This document shows, piece by piece, positions 14,621-21,706 of a stretch of DNA of 50,647 nt. Numbering within the stretch: the first letter of the stretch is position 1; every line of letters begins with the position of its first letter. The notes under the pieces were generated by a model. It was not told the origin of the DNA. It saw only the letters and a list, made by a program, of their open reading frames with translations, and did not search any database. The stretch spans positions 1 to 50,647 of the forward strand of contig PFOR01000024.1 in NCBI GenBank assembly GCA_002792635.1, written 5' to 3'. The position numbers and the translations under genes are program-made. The stretch is from Candidatus Pacearchaeota archaeon CG_4_10_14_0_2_um_filter_35_33. GTDB taxonomy: Archaea > Nanobdellota > Nanobdellia > Pacearchaeales > GW2011-AR1.

Positions 14621-16068
14621 TTTATCTTTTGAAAGAGTATTGGGGATTTTTTAATTTTTATGGTCTTTAGGGGTTTTTCTAACTCATCAAGGGAGATTTT
14701 GAATCCGAATGTTTTAGCTATTCTTTCTGATGTTTCCGGTATGAATGGGAAGAGGAGAATTGTAGTGGCTTTGATATTGTTTGTAGCTTCGTACAATACT
14801 CTTTTGTCTTTTGTTTCCCATGGTTTTTTGTCTTGTAAGAATTGATTTGTGTTGTCTATATATGCAAATATTGAATTTAGCGCTTTGTCTAGCTCATAAT
14901 TTTCCATATATCTCTTAACCTCAGCATAGGTTTGTTTTATACAATGGAAATCCATGTCTGATTTTTCAATTCCATATTTTTCTGCTAATGCTGAAACTCT
15001 GCTGACTAAGTTGCCGAGCTTGTTTGCTAATTCATTATTATGACGCTGTATTAATGATTTCTCTGAGAAGTTTCCGTCTTCTCCTGATGCGAATGGAAAT
15101 TGTCTCAACGAAAAATATCTTATTGTATCTGCACCATATTTATCTACCAACTGCTGTACTGAGATTGCGTTTCCTAAAGATTTTGATATTTTTTTTCCGT
15201 TGAATGAGAGAAAACCATGATTGAATGTTGTCCTTGGTAATTTAAGTCCTGCCGATTTTAGCATTGCAGGCCAATAGACCGTGTGAAACCACGTATTGTC
15301 TTTTCCCAAAACATGGAGGTCCGCAGGCCAGTATTTTTGTTTTCCTTGTTGTTTTGTTGCAGTGTAATAATTGATGAGGGCGTCAAACCAGACATAAATT
15401 ACATGATTATTATCTAGTGGAAACGGGATGCCCCAGTCAAAAGAGGTTCTTGTGATACTAAAATCCTTTAATTCTTTTTTTACTTTACTTATAACTTCAT
15501 TTCTTCTTTGTTTAGGCAGTATGAATTCAGGGTGATTTTTGTATAAGTTGAGCAAATATTTCTGGTATTTTGAGAGTTTGAAGAAATAAGATTCTTCTTT
15601 TAGTTTTTCAAGAGGTCTTTGATGGACTGGACATACTAAATCAAAAGCGTCTTTTTCAGTATAGTAAGCTTCACAACCTGTGCAGTAGTATCCTTCATAT
15701 TCACCTTTGTATATGTCACCGGATTTATCACATTTTTTTATGAATTCTTCTACTACTTTTTTATGGTCTTCATCTGTTGTTCTGATGAATCTATCGTATT
15801 TAATGTTTAGAGATTTCCATGCTTCTTTGAATTTTTTTGATATCTCGTCCACAAACGCTTTTGGTTTTTTTTCTGCCTTTTCTGCAGATTCTGCAACTTT
15901 TTTTCCATGTTCATCTGTTCCAGTAATAAAAAAGACGTCAACACCTAGTAACTTATTCCATCTTGCTAGGGTGTCAGCTACAATTTTCTGATATGCATGG
16001 CCTATATGGGGTTCTGCATTGACATAATCTATTGCAGTAGTGATGTAAAATTTCTTTGCCATATCCAA
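14617..16068 (-). CDS. metG: Methionyl-tRNA synthetase (catalytic subunit)
   Basis: 483 residues. HIGH motif at about 21-24 (AEPHIGHAY), a zinc knuckle region YYCTGCEAYY and CPVHQRP, WFDALINYYTAT, WFHTVYWPAML, and the KMSKS motif as KKISKSLGN near residues 293-297. The chain ends after the anticodon-binding helical bundle and lacks the fused C-terminal tRNA-binding domain, which is supplied by the gene at 14118-14447. Starts MDMAKKFYITTAIDYVNAEP; the Met at position 3 is an alternative start. Confidence 0.95.
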   Translation of the reverse strand: MDMAKKFYITTAIDYVNAEPHIGHAYQKIVADTLARWNKLLGVDVFFITGTDEHGKKVAESAEKAEKKPKAFVDEISKKFKEAWKSLNIKYDRFIRTTDEDHKKVVEEFIKKCDKSGDIYKGEYEGYYCTGCEAYYTEKDAFDLVCPVHQRPLEKLKEESYFFKLSKYQKYLLNLYKNHPEFILPKQRRNEVISKVKKELKDFSITRTSFDWGIPFPLDNNHVIYVWFDALINYYTATKQQGKQKYWPADLHVLGKDNTWFHTVYWPAMLKSAGLKLPRTTFNHGFLSFNGKKISKSLGNAISVQQLVDKYGADTIRYFSLRQFPFASGEDGNFSEKSLIQRHNNELANKLGNLVSRVSALAEKYGIEKSDMDFHCIKQTYAEVKRYMENYELDKALNSIFAYIDNTNQFLQDKKPWETKDKRVLYEATNNIKATTILLFPFIPETSERIAKTFGFKISLDELEKPLKTIKIKKSPILFQKIK

Positions 16069-16102
16069 TAAAAAAATAGAGAATATATAAGGTTAACTGA
16101 TT

Positions 16103-16459
16103 CTAGAAAGTCATTTGTTCAATATGGCTGTCTATATAATCTGCGAGGCCATCCCTTTTTTGTCTATCACGTAATTCTCTTGTTTTCTTTATTTTTTTTG
16201 ATTTGTCATAGACATCTCTCCAGTTGATTAAACCGGGTTTAACATGGCTTGTCATTCTGAAGGCTTCATATCTTGTTCCGGCGACATTCCCCTGGGTAAT
16301 TGTTGATGGGCCTTCTGAAACCATATCTAATTGTGTTTGGAGTCTTTGCTTAATGTCTCCTATCATCTGGTTGTCTCCGATTACTAGAAATAGGTATTCA
16401 TGATTCTCTGGATAATTTCTGGATTTGACGTTCCATCTTATTCCTCTTGGGTTTTCCAT
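16103..16459 (-). CDS. Hypothetical protein, 118 residues
   Basis: Begins MENPRGIRWNVKSRNYPENH, has a short hydrophobic strand EYLFLVIGD, then an Arg/Lys-rich helical C-terminal half (SKKIKKTRELRDRQKRDGL). No family is recognised. It ends 35 nt upstream of metG on the same strand. The divergent gene at 16536 lies across an AT-rich gap with TATA-like boxes. Composition matches neighbours. Confidence 0.5.
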   Translation of the reverse strand: MENPRGIRWNVKSRNYPENHEYLFLVIGDNQMIGDIKQRLQTQLDMVSEGPSTITQGNVAGTRYEAFRMTSHVKPGLINWRDVYDKSKKIKKTRELRDRQKRDGLADYIDSHIEQMTF

Positions 16460-16535
16460 TATAAAAATTCTGATATTTTTTCGTATTTAAGCATTTTGAT
16501 GGTATGGAAAATTATTTAAAACGTTTAATCGAGCC

Positions 16536-17054
16536 ATGTATATGGAAGATAAATCCAAGGTTTCCAAGCAAGAGGCGCTTGATTCTTCTGATAAAAGTAA
16601 GTTGTATGGGCTGGCTTTGGATGAGATTAATATGCAGTTGTCAACTTTAGAGAAAGGGATTATTGTTCCGCGGATGTCTACAGTTCTCGCTGTCTTGAGG
16701 AAATTTATGCCTCATTACATCTGGCAAGGATTTTATTTTGCAGAAGAGAAGGAAATGGTTATAGGGCCTTATCAAGGAGAGGTAACTTGTCCTAATATTC
16801 CTTATACAGGTGTTTGTGGAACTTGTGCAAGAAAGAAGGAAAGTTTGATTATTCCTAACGTAGGCGATTTTCCAGGCCATATTGTTTGCGATAAAAGAGC
16901 AAAGTCGGAGATTGCAGTTCCAATAGTTGATAAGGCTGGAAGAGTTATTGCAGTTTATGCAACGAGTTCAGATAGATTGAATGCGTTTGACGATGTTGAT
17001 AGGAAATATCTTGAGAATTTGATGCCTATTTTATTGGATGGAGAATTACAGTAA
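16536..17054 (+). CDS. Free methionine-(R)-sulfoxide reductase (GAF domain, fRMsr type)
   Basis: 172 residues. The GAF domain has the fRMsr signatures IWQGFYF, MVIGPYQGEVTC, TGVCGTC and FPGHIVCDKRAKSEIAVPI. The three cysteines used in catalysis and disulfide relay (near 85, 94 and 118) are present, which separates it from signalling GAF domains; a further Cys near 97 is extra. The enzyme reduces free Met-R-sulfoxide with thioredoxin-like donors, protecting the cytoplasm from oxidation. Start ATG 16536 or 16542; both fit the upstream TATTTAAAA. Confidence 0.88.
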   Translation: MYMEDKSKVSKQEALDSSDKSKLYGLALDEINMQLSTLEKGIIVPRMSTVLAVLRKFMPHYIWQGFYFAEEKEMVIGPYQGEVTCPNIPYTGVCGTCARKKESLIIPNVGDFPGHIVCDKRAKSEIAVPIVDKAGRVIAVYATSSDRLNAFDDVDRKYLENLMPILLDGELQ

Positions 17055-17087
17055 TTTTTATTAAGTTGTTTTCTGAATCTTTTTAAT

Positions 17088-17159
17088 GCGCCGGTAGTCT
17101 ATCGGTTAGGATGCGAGCTTCCCAAGCTCGTGGGCCGGGTTCGATTCCCGGTCGGCGCA
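17088..17159 (+). tRNA. tRNA-Gly (anticodon CCC)
   Basis: 72 nt clover leaf: acceptor GCGCCGG with TCGGCGC (one G-T pair), anticodon stem CGAGC/GCTCG with loop TTCCCAA, T arm GGGTTCGATTCC, discriminator A, no encoded CCA, no intron. A TATA-like TTTTTATTA is centred about 29 bp upstream, so the transcript would start almost at the mature 5-prime end. A T6 run directly after the gene is a likely terminator. Confidence 0.95.
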
Positions 17160-17218
17160 CTTTTTTAAATTCATAACACTTATAATATTTGTTTTCTTGA
17201 TAAATGTACTAAATAAAA

Positions 17219-17225
17219 GGAGGTG
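17219..17225 (+). promoter_or_regulatory. Strong Shine-Dalgarno site before the basic protein gene
   Basis: GGAGGTG lies 5 nt before the ATG at 17231. With the TATA-like TATAATATT at 17181-17189 the transcript would have a leader of about 20 nt. Such a ribosome site is rare among the mostly leaderless genes of this window. Confidence 0.7.
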
Positions 17226-17230
17226 TAACA

Positions 17231-17410
17231 ATGGCAAGAGCTAAAACTTCGAAGCAGATTGGAGCAAAGATAAAGTCTCTTAAGAAGCAAGTGACAAAAC
17301 TTGAGAGGCAGAAGAAGAAAAGGATGGAGGCCGAGAAGAAATCTGGAAGTAGAACCAGAAGAAGGAGATCTGGAAGTTCTTCGAGAAGAACAACAAGAAG
17401 AAGGAGGTAA
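17231..17410 (+). CDS. Small highly basic Arg/Lys-rich protein
   Basis: 59 residues: MARAKTSKQIGAKIKSLKKQ, then a Lys/Glu helix with coiled-coil character, then an Arg/Ser tail ending RRTTRRRR. About half the residues are Lys, Arg or Ser. Likely a nucleic-acid-binding, chromatin- or ribosome-associated protein, judged from charge only. It is preceded by a strong Shine-Dalgarno site, suggesting high expression. Its tail resembles in style, though not in sequence, the basic tails of pilus-locus proteins at 24773-30178. Confidence 0.75.
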   Translation: MARAKTSKQIGAKIKSLKKQVTKLERQKKKRMEAEKKSGSRTRRRRSGSSSRRTTRRRR

Positions 17411-17453
17411 TCCTTCTAATTTTTATTTTTTTAACAATATTTAATTGTATTAA

Positions 17454-17666
17454 ATGGTCTATTATATATACTCGGAGAGGGAAGCAGCTAGAATACTTGC
17501 TGGTGTTTTAGTTTCGGATGGTTTAGTTGATAGAGTCAGTGCAGAGGTTCTTGGGAAAGAATATGTTCCTGTTGAAAAAAGAACAGATGATGCGATAATG
17601 GATCATGCTATTAGGAGAGCTGAATTAGAGAGCGTTAGAGTTAAGATTGGTAATAATGTTTATTAA
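17454..17666 (+). CDS. Hypothetical protein, 70 residues
   Basis: Begins MVYYIYSEREAARILAGVLV and continues with an acidic helical region ending ESVRVKIGNNVY. No family is recognised. The ATG lies 43 nt after the basic-protein stop; a TTAATTGTATTAAA stretch just upstream may be a promoter. The MFS transporter start follows 24 nt after its stop. Confidence 0.5.
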   Translation: MVYYIYSEREAARILAGVLVSDGLVDRVSAEVLGKEYVPVEKRTDDAIMDHAIRRAELESVRVKIGNNVY

Positions 17667-17690
17667 TTGATTTTTCTTTGTTGGGATGGT

Positions 17691-19070
17691 ATGAGAAAAA
17701 AAGAGATTGTGATTGAAGAAAGCCCGTATGTTGTGCATTCTAAACAGCATGCAATGAAACTTAGTGTTGCAGAGGGAGCGACGTTTACTGCTAGCACAAA
17801 TGTGGCTAGTTCTTATATTACCCCTTTTGCTCTTGCAATAGGAGCCAATAGTTTTCAGATTGGTTTGATGAGTGCACTACATGGACTGATGAGCCCACTT
17901 GGACAGATTAAGGGAAGCAGACTAATGGAAAAATATTCCAGAAAGAGTATTTTAATGAATGTTAAGTTATTCCATGCTTTGCTTTGGCTGTTAATTATCG
18001 GCCTTGTATATTTATATTGGAAAGGAATCGGTTTGTTATATTTACCTTATGCATTGATATTAGTCTGGGCAGTAGTCATGCAATTTATTTGGGGGATTGG
18101 ACATGTTAGTTGGTTTTCTTGGATGGGTGATTTAGTTCCTGCGAAAATAAGAGGGAGGTATTTTGCACGAAGAAATAGGATTGTTGGTTTTGTGGGATTA
18201 GTAGCATTTATTGTAGCAGGTTTCTTTCTTGATTATTTTAAGACTGGGGGAATTGTACTGCTTGGATTTGCCATACTTTTCGGAGTTAGTCTTGTTTTGA
18301 GATTAGTTTCCAGAACCATATTAGGAAAACAGTTTAATCCCCAATTCAGGGTTAAGAAAGGTTATTATTTTAGTTTCTGGCAGTTTTTAAAAAATTATGG
18401 TAATTATTCTAAGTTTGCTTGGTTCCAGGCAACATTTTATTTTTCAGTTATGGTTTCCTCTCCATTTTTTGCCGTTTATATGCTTGAATATTTGAATTTC
18501 AGTTATGTTACATTTACTCTTGTTGCTGTGAGTTCTACCTTTTTCTTTTTGGTTTTCTCTCCTCTTGTAGGAAAGTTCTCAGATAGATATGGAAATCTGA
18601 AGTTATTGTATTTAGCAGCCTTTTTGTTTCCTTTTGTTCCCCTCCTCTGGGTATTTATCAAGAATCCGGTTTGGTTAATTTTTGCTCCTGGATTGATTTC
18701 AGGGATAGCAAACTCTGCATATATTTTAGGGACTACTAATTTTACTTACGAAATTACAGGCCCCCAGAAGAGGGGACTTTATGTGGCTTATACAGCAGTT
18801 CTTATAGGTATCGGGACTTTTCTTGGAGGGCTTTTAGGAGGAGCAATAATACAGTATGTTCCGATAACCTTTATGAGTCCAATTTTGTTTACGTTTGCCT
18901 TATCTGTGTTGTTGATGGTCATGACTTCTTTGTTTTTCTTGCCCCAAATAAAAGACTCGGGAATTCATGATAAAATGAAGGGATTCAGTACAGATTGGCA
19001 CCATCCTTTTAAGATGATGGATTCTGATGTAATATGGTTTAAGAATTTTATACATAAAGGAAATTCATAA
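17691..19070 (+). CDS. Major facilitator superfamily transporter
   Basis: 459 residues from ATG 17691; an upstream TTG at 17667 would add 8 residues without membrane or promoter support. About 12 hydrophobic helices are visible in two halves separated by a basic cytoplasmic loop near residues 225-245. The loop between helices 2 and 3 carries KGSRLMEKYSRKSIL and the equivalent loop in the second half is SPLVGKFSDRYGNLKLL, the G-x-x-x-D-R/K-x-G signature of MFS. Helices contain WFSWMGDLVPAKIRGRYFAR, a pattern seen in a prokaryotic MFS branch of unknown substrate. Confidence 0.85.
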   Translation: MRKKEIVIEESPYVVHSKQHAMKLSVAEGATFTASTNVASSYITPFALAIGANSFQIGLMSALHGLMSPLGQIKGSRLMEKYSRKSILMNVKLFHALLWLLIIGLVYLYWKGIGLLYLPYALILVWAVVMQFIWGIGHVSWFSWMGDLVPAKIRGRYFARRNRIVGFVGLVAFIVAGFFLDYFKTGGIVLLGFAILFGVSLVLRLVSRTILGKQFNPQFRVKKGYYFSFWQFLKNYGNYSKFAWFQATFYFSVMVSSPFFAVYMLEYLNFSYVTFTLVAVSSTFFFLVFSPLVGKFSDRYGNLKLLYLAAFLFPFVPLLWVFIKNPVWLIFAPGLISGIANSAYILGTTNFTYEITGPQKRGLYVAYTAVLIGIGTFLGGLLGGAIIQYVPITFMSPILFTFALSVLLMVMTSLFFLPQIKDSGIHDKMKGFSTDWHHPFKMMDSDVIWFKNFIHKGNS

Positions 19071-19101
19071 AATTTAAAAGCCTTGATGGATAGGGGAGAA
19101 C

Positions 19102-19725
19102 ATGTTTGGCAAAGAAAAGTGTCCTAGATGTAAGATGAAAATGAAAGATAGTTATAGCTTTTGTCCTAGTTGTGGGAAGGATTTAAGGAATCCAAAAAAG
19201 GATGAAAGGGATTTTGGGATATTGGGAAAGAACAATGTTGAGGAGTATCCAATGATTGGTGGAGGCGGATTAGGGATTAGCGATAAGATTATTGAGAAGC
19301 TCTTAAACGGGTTGATGAAGAATATGCCTGATATGGTGAAAGGTTTTGAAGACCAGTTTAATAATACAAATTCTAAAGTGGAGCAGACTCCAAATGGGAT
19401 TAGGATTCAGTTTGGCAAGAAACCTGAAAAGAAGGTTTCCAAGAAGAAAGGAATTACTTCTGAGCAGGTTGAGAAAATGAAGGGAAAACCTAGGGTAGAG
19501 GCTAAATCTAATGTTAGGAGATTGGCCGACAGAGTTGTATATGAGTTGAAAGCTTCAGGAATCGATGATGTTAATGACGTTTTTGTCAGTAAGTTGGAAT
19601 CAGGATATGAAGTTAAGGCAATAGGAAAGAACAAGGTTTATGTTAATATTATTCCTGTTAATCTGCCTCTTAAAGGGTATAAGATTGATGGTGCGGGTTT
19701 ATCAGTCGAGTTTGGCTTAAAATGA
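19102..19725 (+). CDS. Zinc-ribbon protein with C-terminal Hsp20-like domain
   Basis: 207 residues. N-terminal zinc ribbon CPRCKMKMKDSYSFCPSCGK (residues 7-26), then a Gly-rich linker and helix IIEKLLNGLMKNMPDMV, a Lys-rich linker, and residues about 135-207 forming short beta strands (ADRVVYELKASGI, VFVSKLESGYEVKAIG, VYVNIIPVNLPLKGYKI) that resemble the alpha-crystallin/Hsp20-like fold. A fusion of zinc ribbon and chaperone-like domain is seen in DPANN genomes; partner and function are unknown. Overlaps the convergent small membrane protein by 9 nt. Confidence 0.65.
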   Translation: MFGKEKCPRCKMKMKDSYSFCPSCGKDLRNPKKDERDFGILGKNNVEEYPMIGGGGLGISDKIIEKLLNGLMKNMPDMVKGFEDQFNNTNSKVEQTPNGIRIQFGKKPEKKVSKKKGITSEQVEKMKGKPRVEAKSNVRRLADRVVYELKASGIDDVNDVFVSKLESGYEVKAIGKNKVYVNIIPVNLPLKGYKIDGAGLSVEFGLK

Positions 19726-19908
19726 TTTTTTGTCTCTTAAATGGCCTATCATGAATCCAATTATTATTGCTGGAAGGATGAAATAAATTAAAGAAGTTAT
19801 TAACCAGCTCGTTAAATCAATTATCTCATTTCCGATATACGAAGAGCCGTAGGCAATAGCTATTCCGATTACTAGACCAACAACAGCACCAATGTATTTC
19901 TTTTTCAT
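19717..19908 (-). CDS. Small membrane protein with two transmembrane helices
   Basis: 63 residues from the ATG at 19908, preferred over the start at 19956 because a TATA-like TTTAAAAA (19930-19937) is centred 25 bp upstream. Sequence: KKKYIGAVVGLVIGIAIAYG, then a second helix LITSLIYFILPAIIIGFMIG and a charged tail. No family is recognised. Confidence 0.6.
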   Translation of the reverse strand: MKKKYIGAVVGLVIGIAIAYGSSYIGNEIIDLTSWLITSLIYFILPAIIIGFMIGHLRDKKSF

Positions 19909-19970
19909 AGGTATAGAAGGGATTAGTTGTTTAAAAAGATTGATATGAAAAAACAATTCTCGGATTTGGC

Positions 19971-20070
19971 TGTTTTTAGCTATGATCGCGCTGGGATTCG
20001 AACCCAGGACCTCCGCGTTATCAGCACGGCGCTCTAACCTAGCTGAGCTACGCGATCATAGCTAAAAACA
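19971..20070. repeat. Perfect 20-bp inverted repeat enclosing tRNA-Ile
   Basis: TGTTTTTAGCTATGATCGCG (19971-19990) and its exact reverse complement (20051-20070). The inner 7-8 bp are the tRNA acceptor stem; the outer 12 bp extend it without a mismatch. This far exceeds what an acceptor stem needs. Confidence 0.9.
19983..20057 (-). tRNA. tRNA-Ile (anticodon GAT)
   Basis: 75 nt on the minus strand: acceptor GATCGCG/CGCGATC, D arm AGCTCAGCTAGGTTAGAGC, anticodon stem CCGTG/CGCGG with loop CTGATAA, T arm CTGGGTTCGAATCCCAG, discriminator A, no encoded CCA, no intron. A TATA box (20081-20088) is centred about 27 bp from the 5-prime end, so transcription would begin at or within one base of the mature end. 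The unusual flanking inverted repeat is listed separately. Confidence 0.95.
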
Positions 20071-20080
20071 GGTTTATGCG

Positions 20081-20088
20081 TTTATAAA
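20081..20088 (-). promoter_or_regulatory. TATA box of tRNA-Ile
   Basis: Symmetrical TTTATAAA centred about 27 bp upstream of the tRNA 5-prime end, consistent with a leaderless tRNA transcript. Confidence 0.6.
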
Positions 20089-20150
20089 GTTAGCCCTGGC
20101 TGGATGATAAAAAAAATAAAATAGAAAAAAATAGAAATAAAAAATGAAAT

Positions 20151-20741
20151 TTACTGTGAAGGACCTCGCACGTTTCCTTGTGAAATTTGCTGTAGCGTTT
20201 GCTGTAGCGATGAACTACTCTTTTTGTATCTCATTGTGATATCACCTCTAATCGCGTCTCCTGCAGCCCATGATCCTGCATCACATTTTGCGATTATTGT
20301 TGTCTGAGAACCACTGACCCAATCTTCACCTGAGTCGCCCTCTCCTCCTGCATATATTATGTTAACACCCCCTGAGTCACTTACTACATCGTCCGTTATT
20401 GGACATGCTGTTCCGTCTGGAAGTATAAACGCAAATCCATCTGTTGTAGGAGTGCTACCATCAGTACTAGTGGCTGATAATTTTATGGATTCACCTAGAT
20501 TTTGCGTAACCACCATCGTAACATTATCAAAGTTTGTTCCACTGACGATGTTAAAATCATCAAGGTTGAACGGAGGACTAATGATTCCGGCTGGACCAGC
20601 TAATCTACTTGGACTGAAAACACCAAAGTAGGCTAGAACACCGATGGCAATGATTGCTGCTAGGATAGCCCAACCATAGGTCATAAGAAACTCCATAGCT
20701 GCTTGTCCTTTAACTCGTCGCCCTTTTATTATTGATCTCAT
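20151..20741 (-). CDS. Major type IV pilin candidate with class III signal peptide
   Basis: 196 residues. The N-terminus KGQAAMEFLMTYGWAIL is the class III signal/pilin motif common in DPANN: a basic leader (MRSIIKGRRVKG), the processing site G-Q, then a hydrophobic helix of about 20 residues for membrane storage and filament packing. The remainder is a Gly/Ser/Thr/Asp-rich beta domain with two spaced cysteines (TACPI, AKCDAG). A Shine-Dalgarno site and a 5-prime leader suggest strong expression, fitting the major filament subunit. It is last in the minus-strand pilus cluster with its own promoter (TTTATAAA near 20796-20803). Confidence 0.88.
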   Translation of the reverse strand: MRSIIKGRRVKGQAAMEFLMTYGWAILAAIIAIGVLAYFGVFSPSRLAGPAGIISPPFNLDDFNIVSGTNFDNVTMVVTQNLGESIKLSATSTDGSTPTTDGFAFILPDGTACPITDDVVSDSGGVNIIYAGGEGDSGEDWVSGSQTTIIAKCDAGSWAAGDAIRGDITMRYKKSSSSLQQTLQQISQGNVRGPSQ

Positions 20742-20746
20742 TCTTT

Positions 20747-20753
20747 ACCTCCT
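20747..20753 (-). promoter_or_regulatory. Strong Shine-Dalgarno site of the pilin gene
   Basis: AGGAGGT lies 5 nt upstream of the ATG at 20741 on the minus strand. The TATA-like TTTATAAA near 20796-20803 would start the message near 20773, giving a leader of about 32 nt. Confidence 0.7.
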
Positions 20754-20817
20754 TTTTAACTATGTGTTATGTATAATATATATTAATAGACGAGCTTTAT
20801 AAATATTCTGATTTAAT

Positions 20818-21705
20818 CTAAATGCAGTAGTCTGTGTGGTCTCCATCGATTTTTGCCCAAGAAATGTCATCTACTGTGCATGATATAGGTGGATTCTGAT
20901 TTGAGAAATAATAGTGGTCTACAATTGTTTTGTCTAAGACATTTACACCTGCGTCAGATAAACTTTCTAAATTTACTAAAGATTCAACTCCATAAATGCT
21001 TGGTGCTAAATCTCCTGTTAGCCGACCTATAAAAGAGGGAGCATCCGTATTATTCCAGTATTTAGAATAGTTTCCTTCAACATCAACAAATTCCAATAAT
21101 GTTGAACTTTGGTTGAATTTGTTTGCGTATTTTCCGTTTGTCCCTATTAGATATAAGGGATCTTCAAATCCATTTATTGGCACGAATCCTACGTAAGTTT
21201 CCGTTTTGTTCCAAGAGGCTAGTTGATTTTTATCTACTAAAACCAAGTCTGTTGTTAGTTCAATCCTGAGATTCCAGGGATCACTTTGAGTTATTGTTAG
21301 GTTTGGTGAGGTTATATTTATGTAGACATTGACTTTGTCTGCTTTTTCCTGGGTTTTCTGTTGCAAATCAGGGAATGTAGCACCAGACATTAAATCAAGG
21401 TTTTCTACTCCCTCCATTGTTCCGTTGAAAAAGTTTTCTTTGAATAATCTGTCGAAGTCTGCCGGAAGTATGTAATTACCTGTCTCAATAATTCTTTTTT
21501 CCATTCTGAATATTGTTCTGAATCCCGAGATGTATAGCTGTCTTGGTATGTCATCTTCTATTGATTTTAGGAAACTGTTCATTGTTTGAACTCTTTTTTG
21601 CACAGATGTTCTTTCTTGCACGTCAGAATATAAGCTGAAGGATATGACAAATAAAGTTAGAATTAATATTGCTAATGTTGTGAAAAATATACCTTTATTA
21701 TTCAT
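20818..21705 (-). CDS. Pilin-like secreted or membrane-anchored protein
   Basis: 295 residues. N-terminal NNKGIFFTTLAILILTLFVI is a pilin-like hydrophobic helix preceded by the K-G site, followed by a helical stalk (VQERTSVQKRVQTMNSFLKS) and a beta-rich domain with several N-glycosylation-type sequons (NIT, NLT, NKT, NQS, NYS, NNT). It begins 1 nt after the stop of the vWA-like protein and lies in the pilus operon. Likely a minor pilin or pseudopilin of the filament; no named family is recognised. Confidence 0.65.
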   Translation of the reverse strand: MNNKGIFFTTLAILILTLFVISFSLYSDVQERTSVQKRVQTMNSFLKSIEDDIPRQLYISGFRTIFRMEKRIIETGNYILPADFDRLFKENFFNGTMEGVENLDLMSGATFPDLQQKTQEKADKVNVYINITSPNLTITQSDPWNLRIELTTDLVLVDKNQLASWNKTETYVGFVPINGFEDPLYLIGTNGKYANKFNQSSTLLEFVDVEGNYSKYWNNTDAPSFIGRLTGDLAPSIYGVESLVNLESLSDAGVNVLDKTIVDHYYFSNQNPPISCTVDDISWAKIDGDHTDYCI

Positions 21706-21706
21706 T

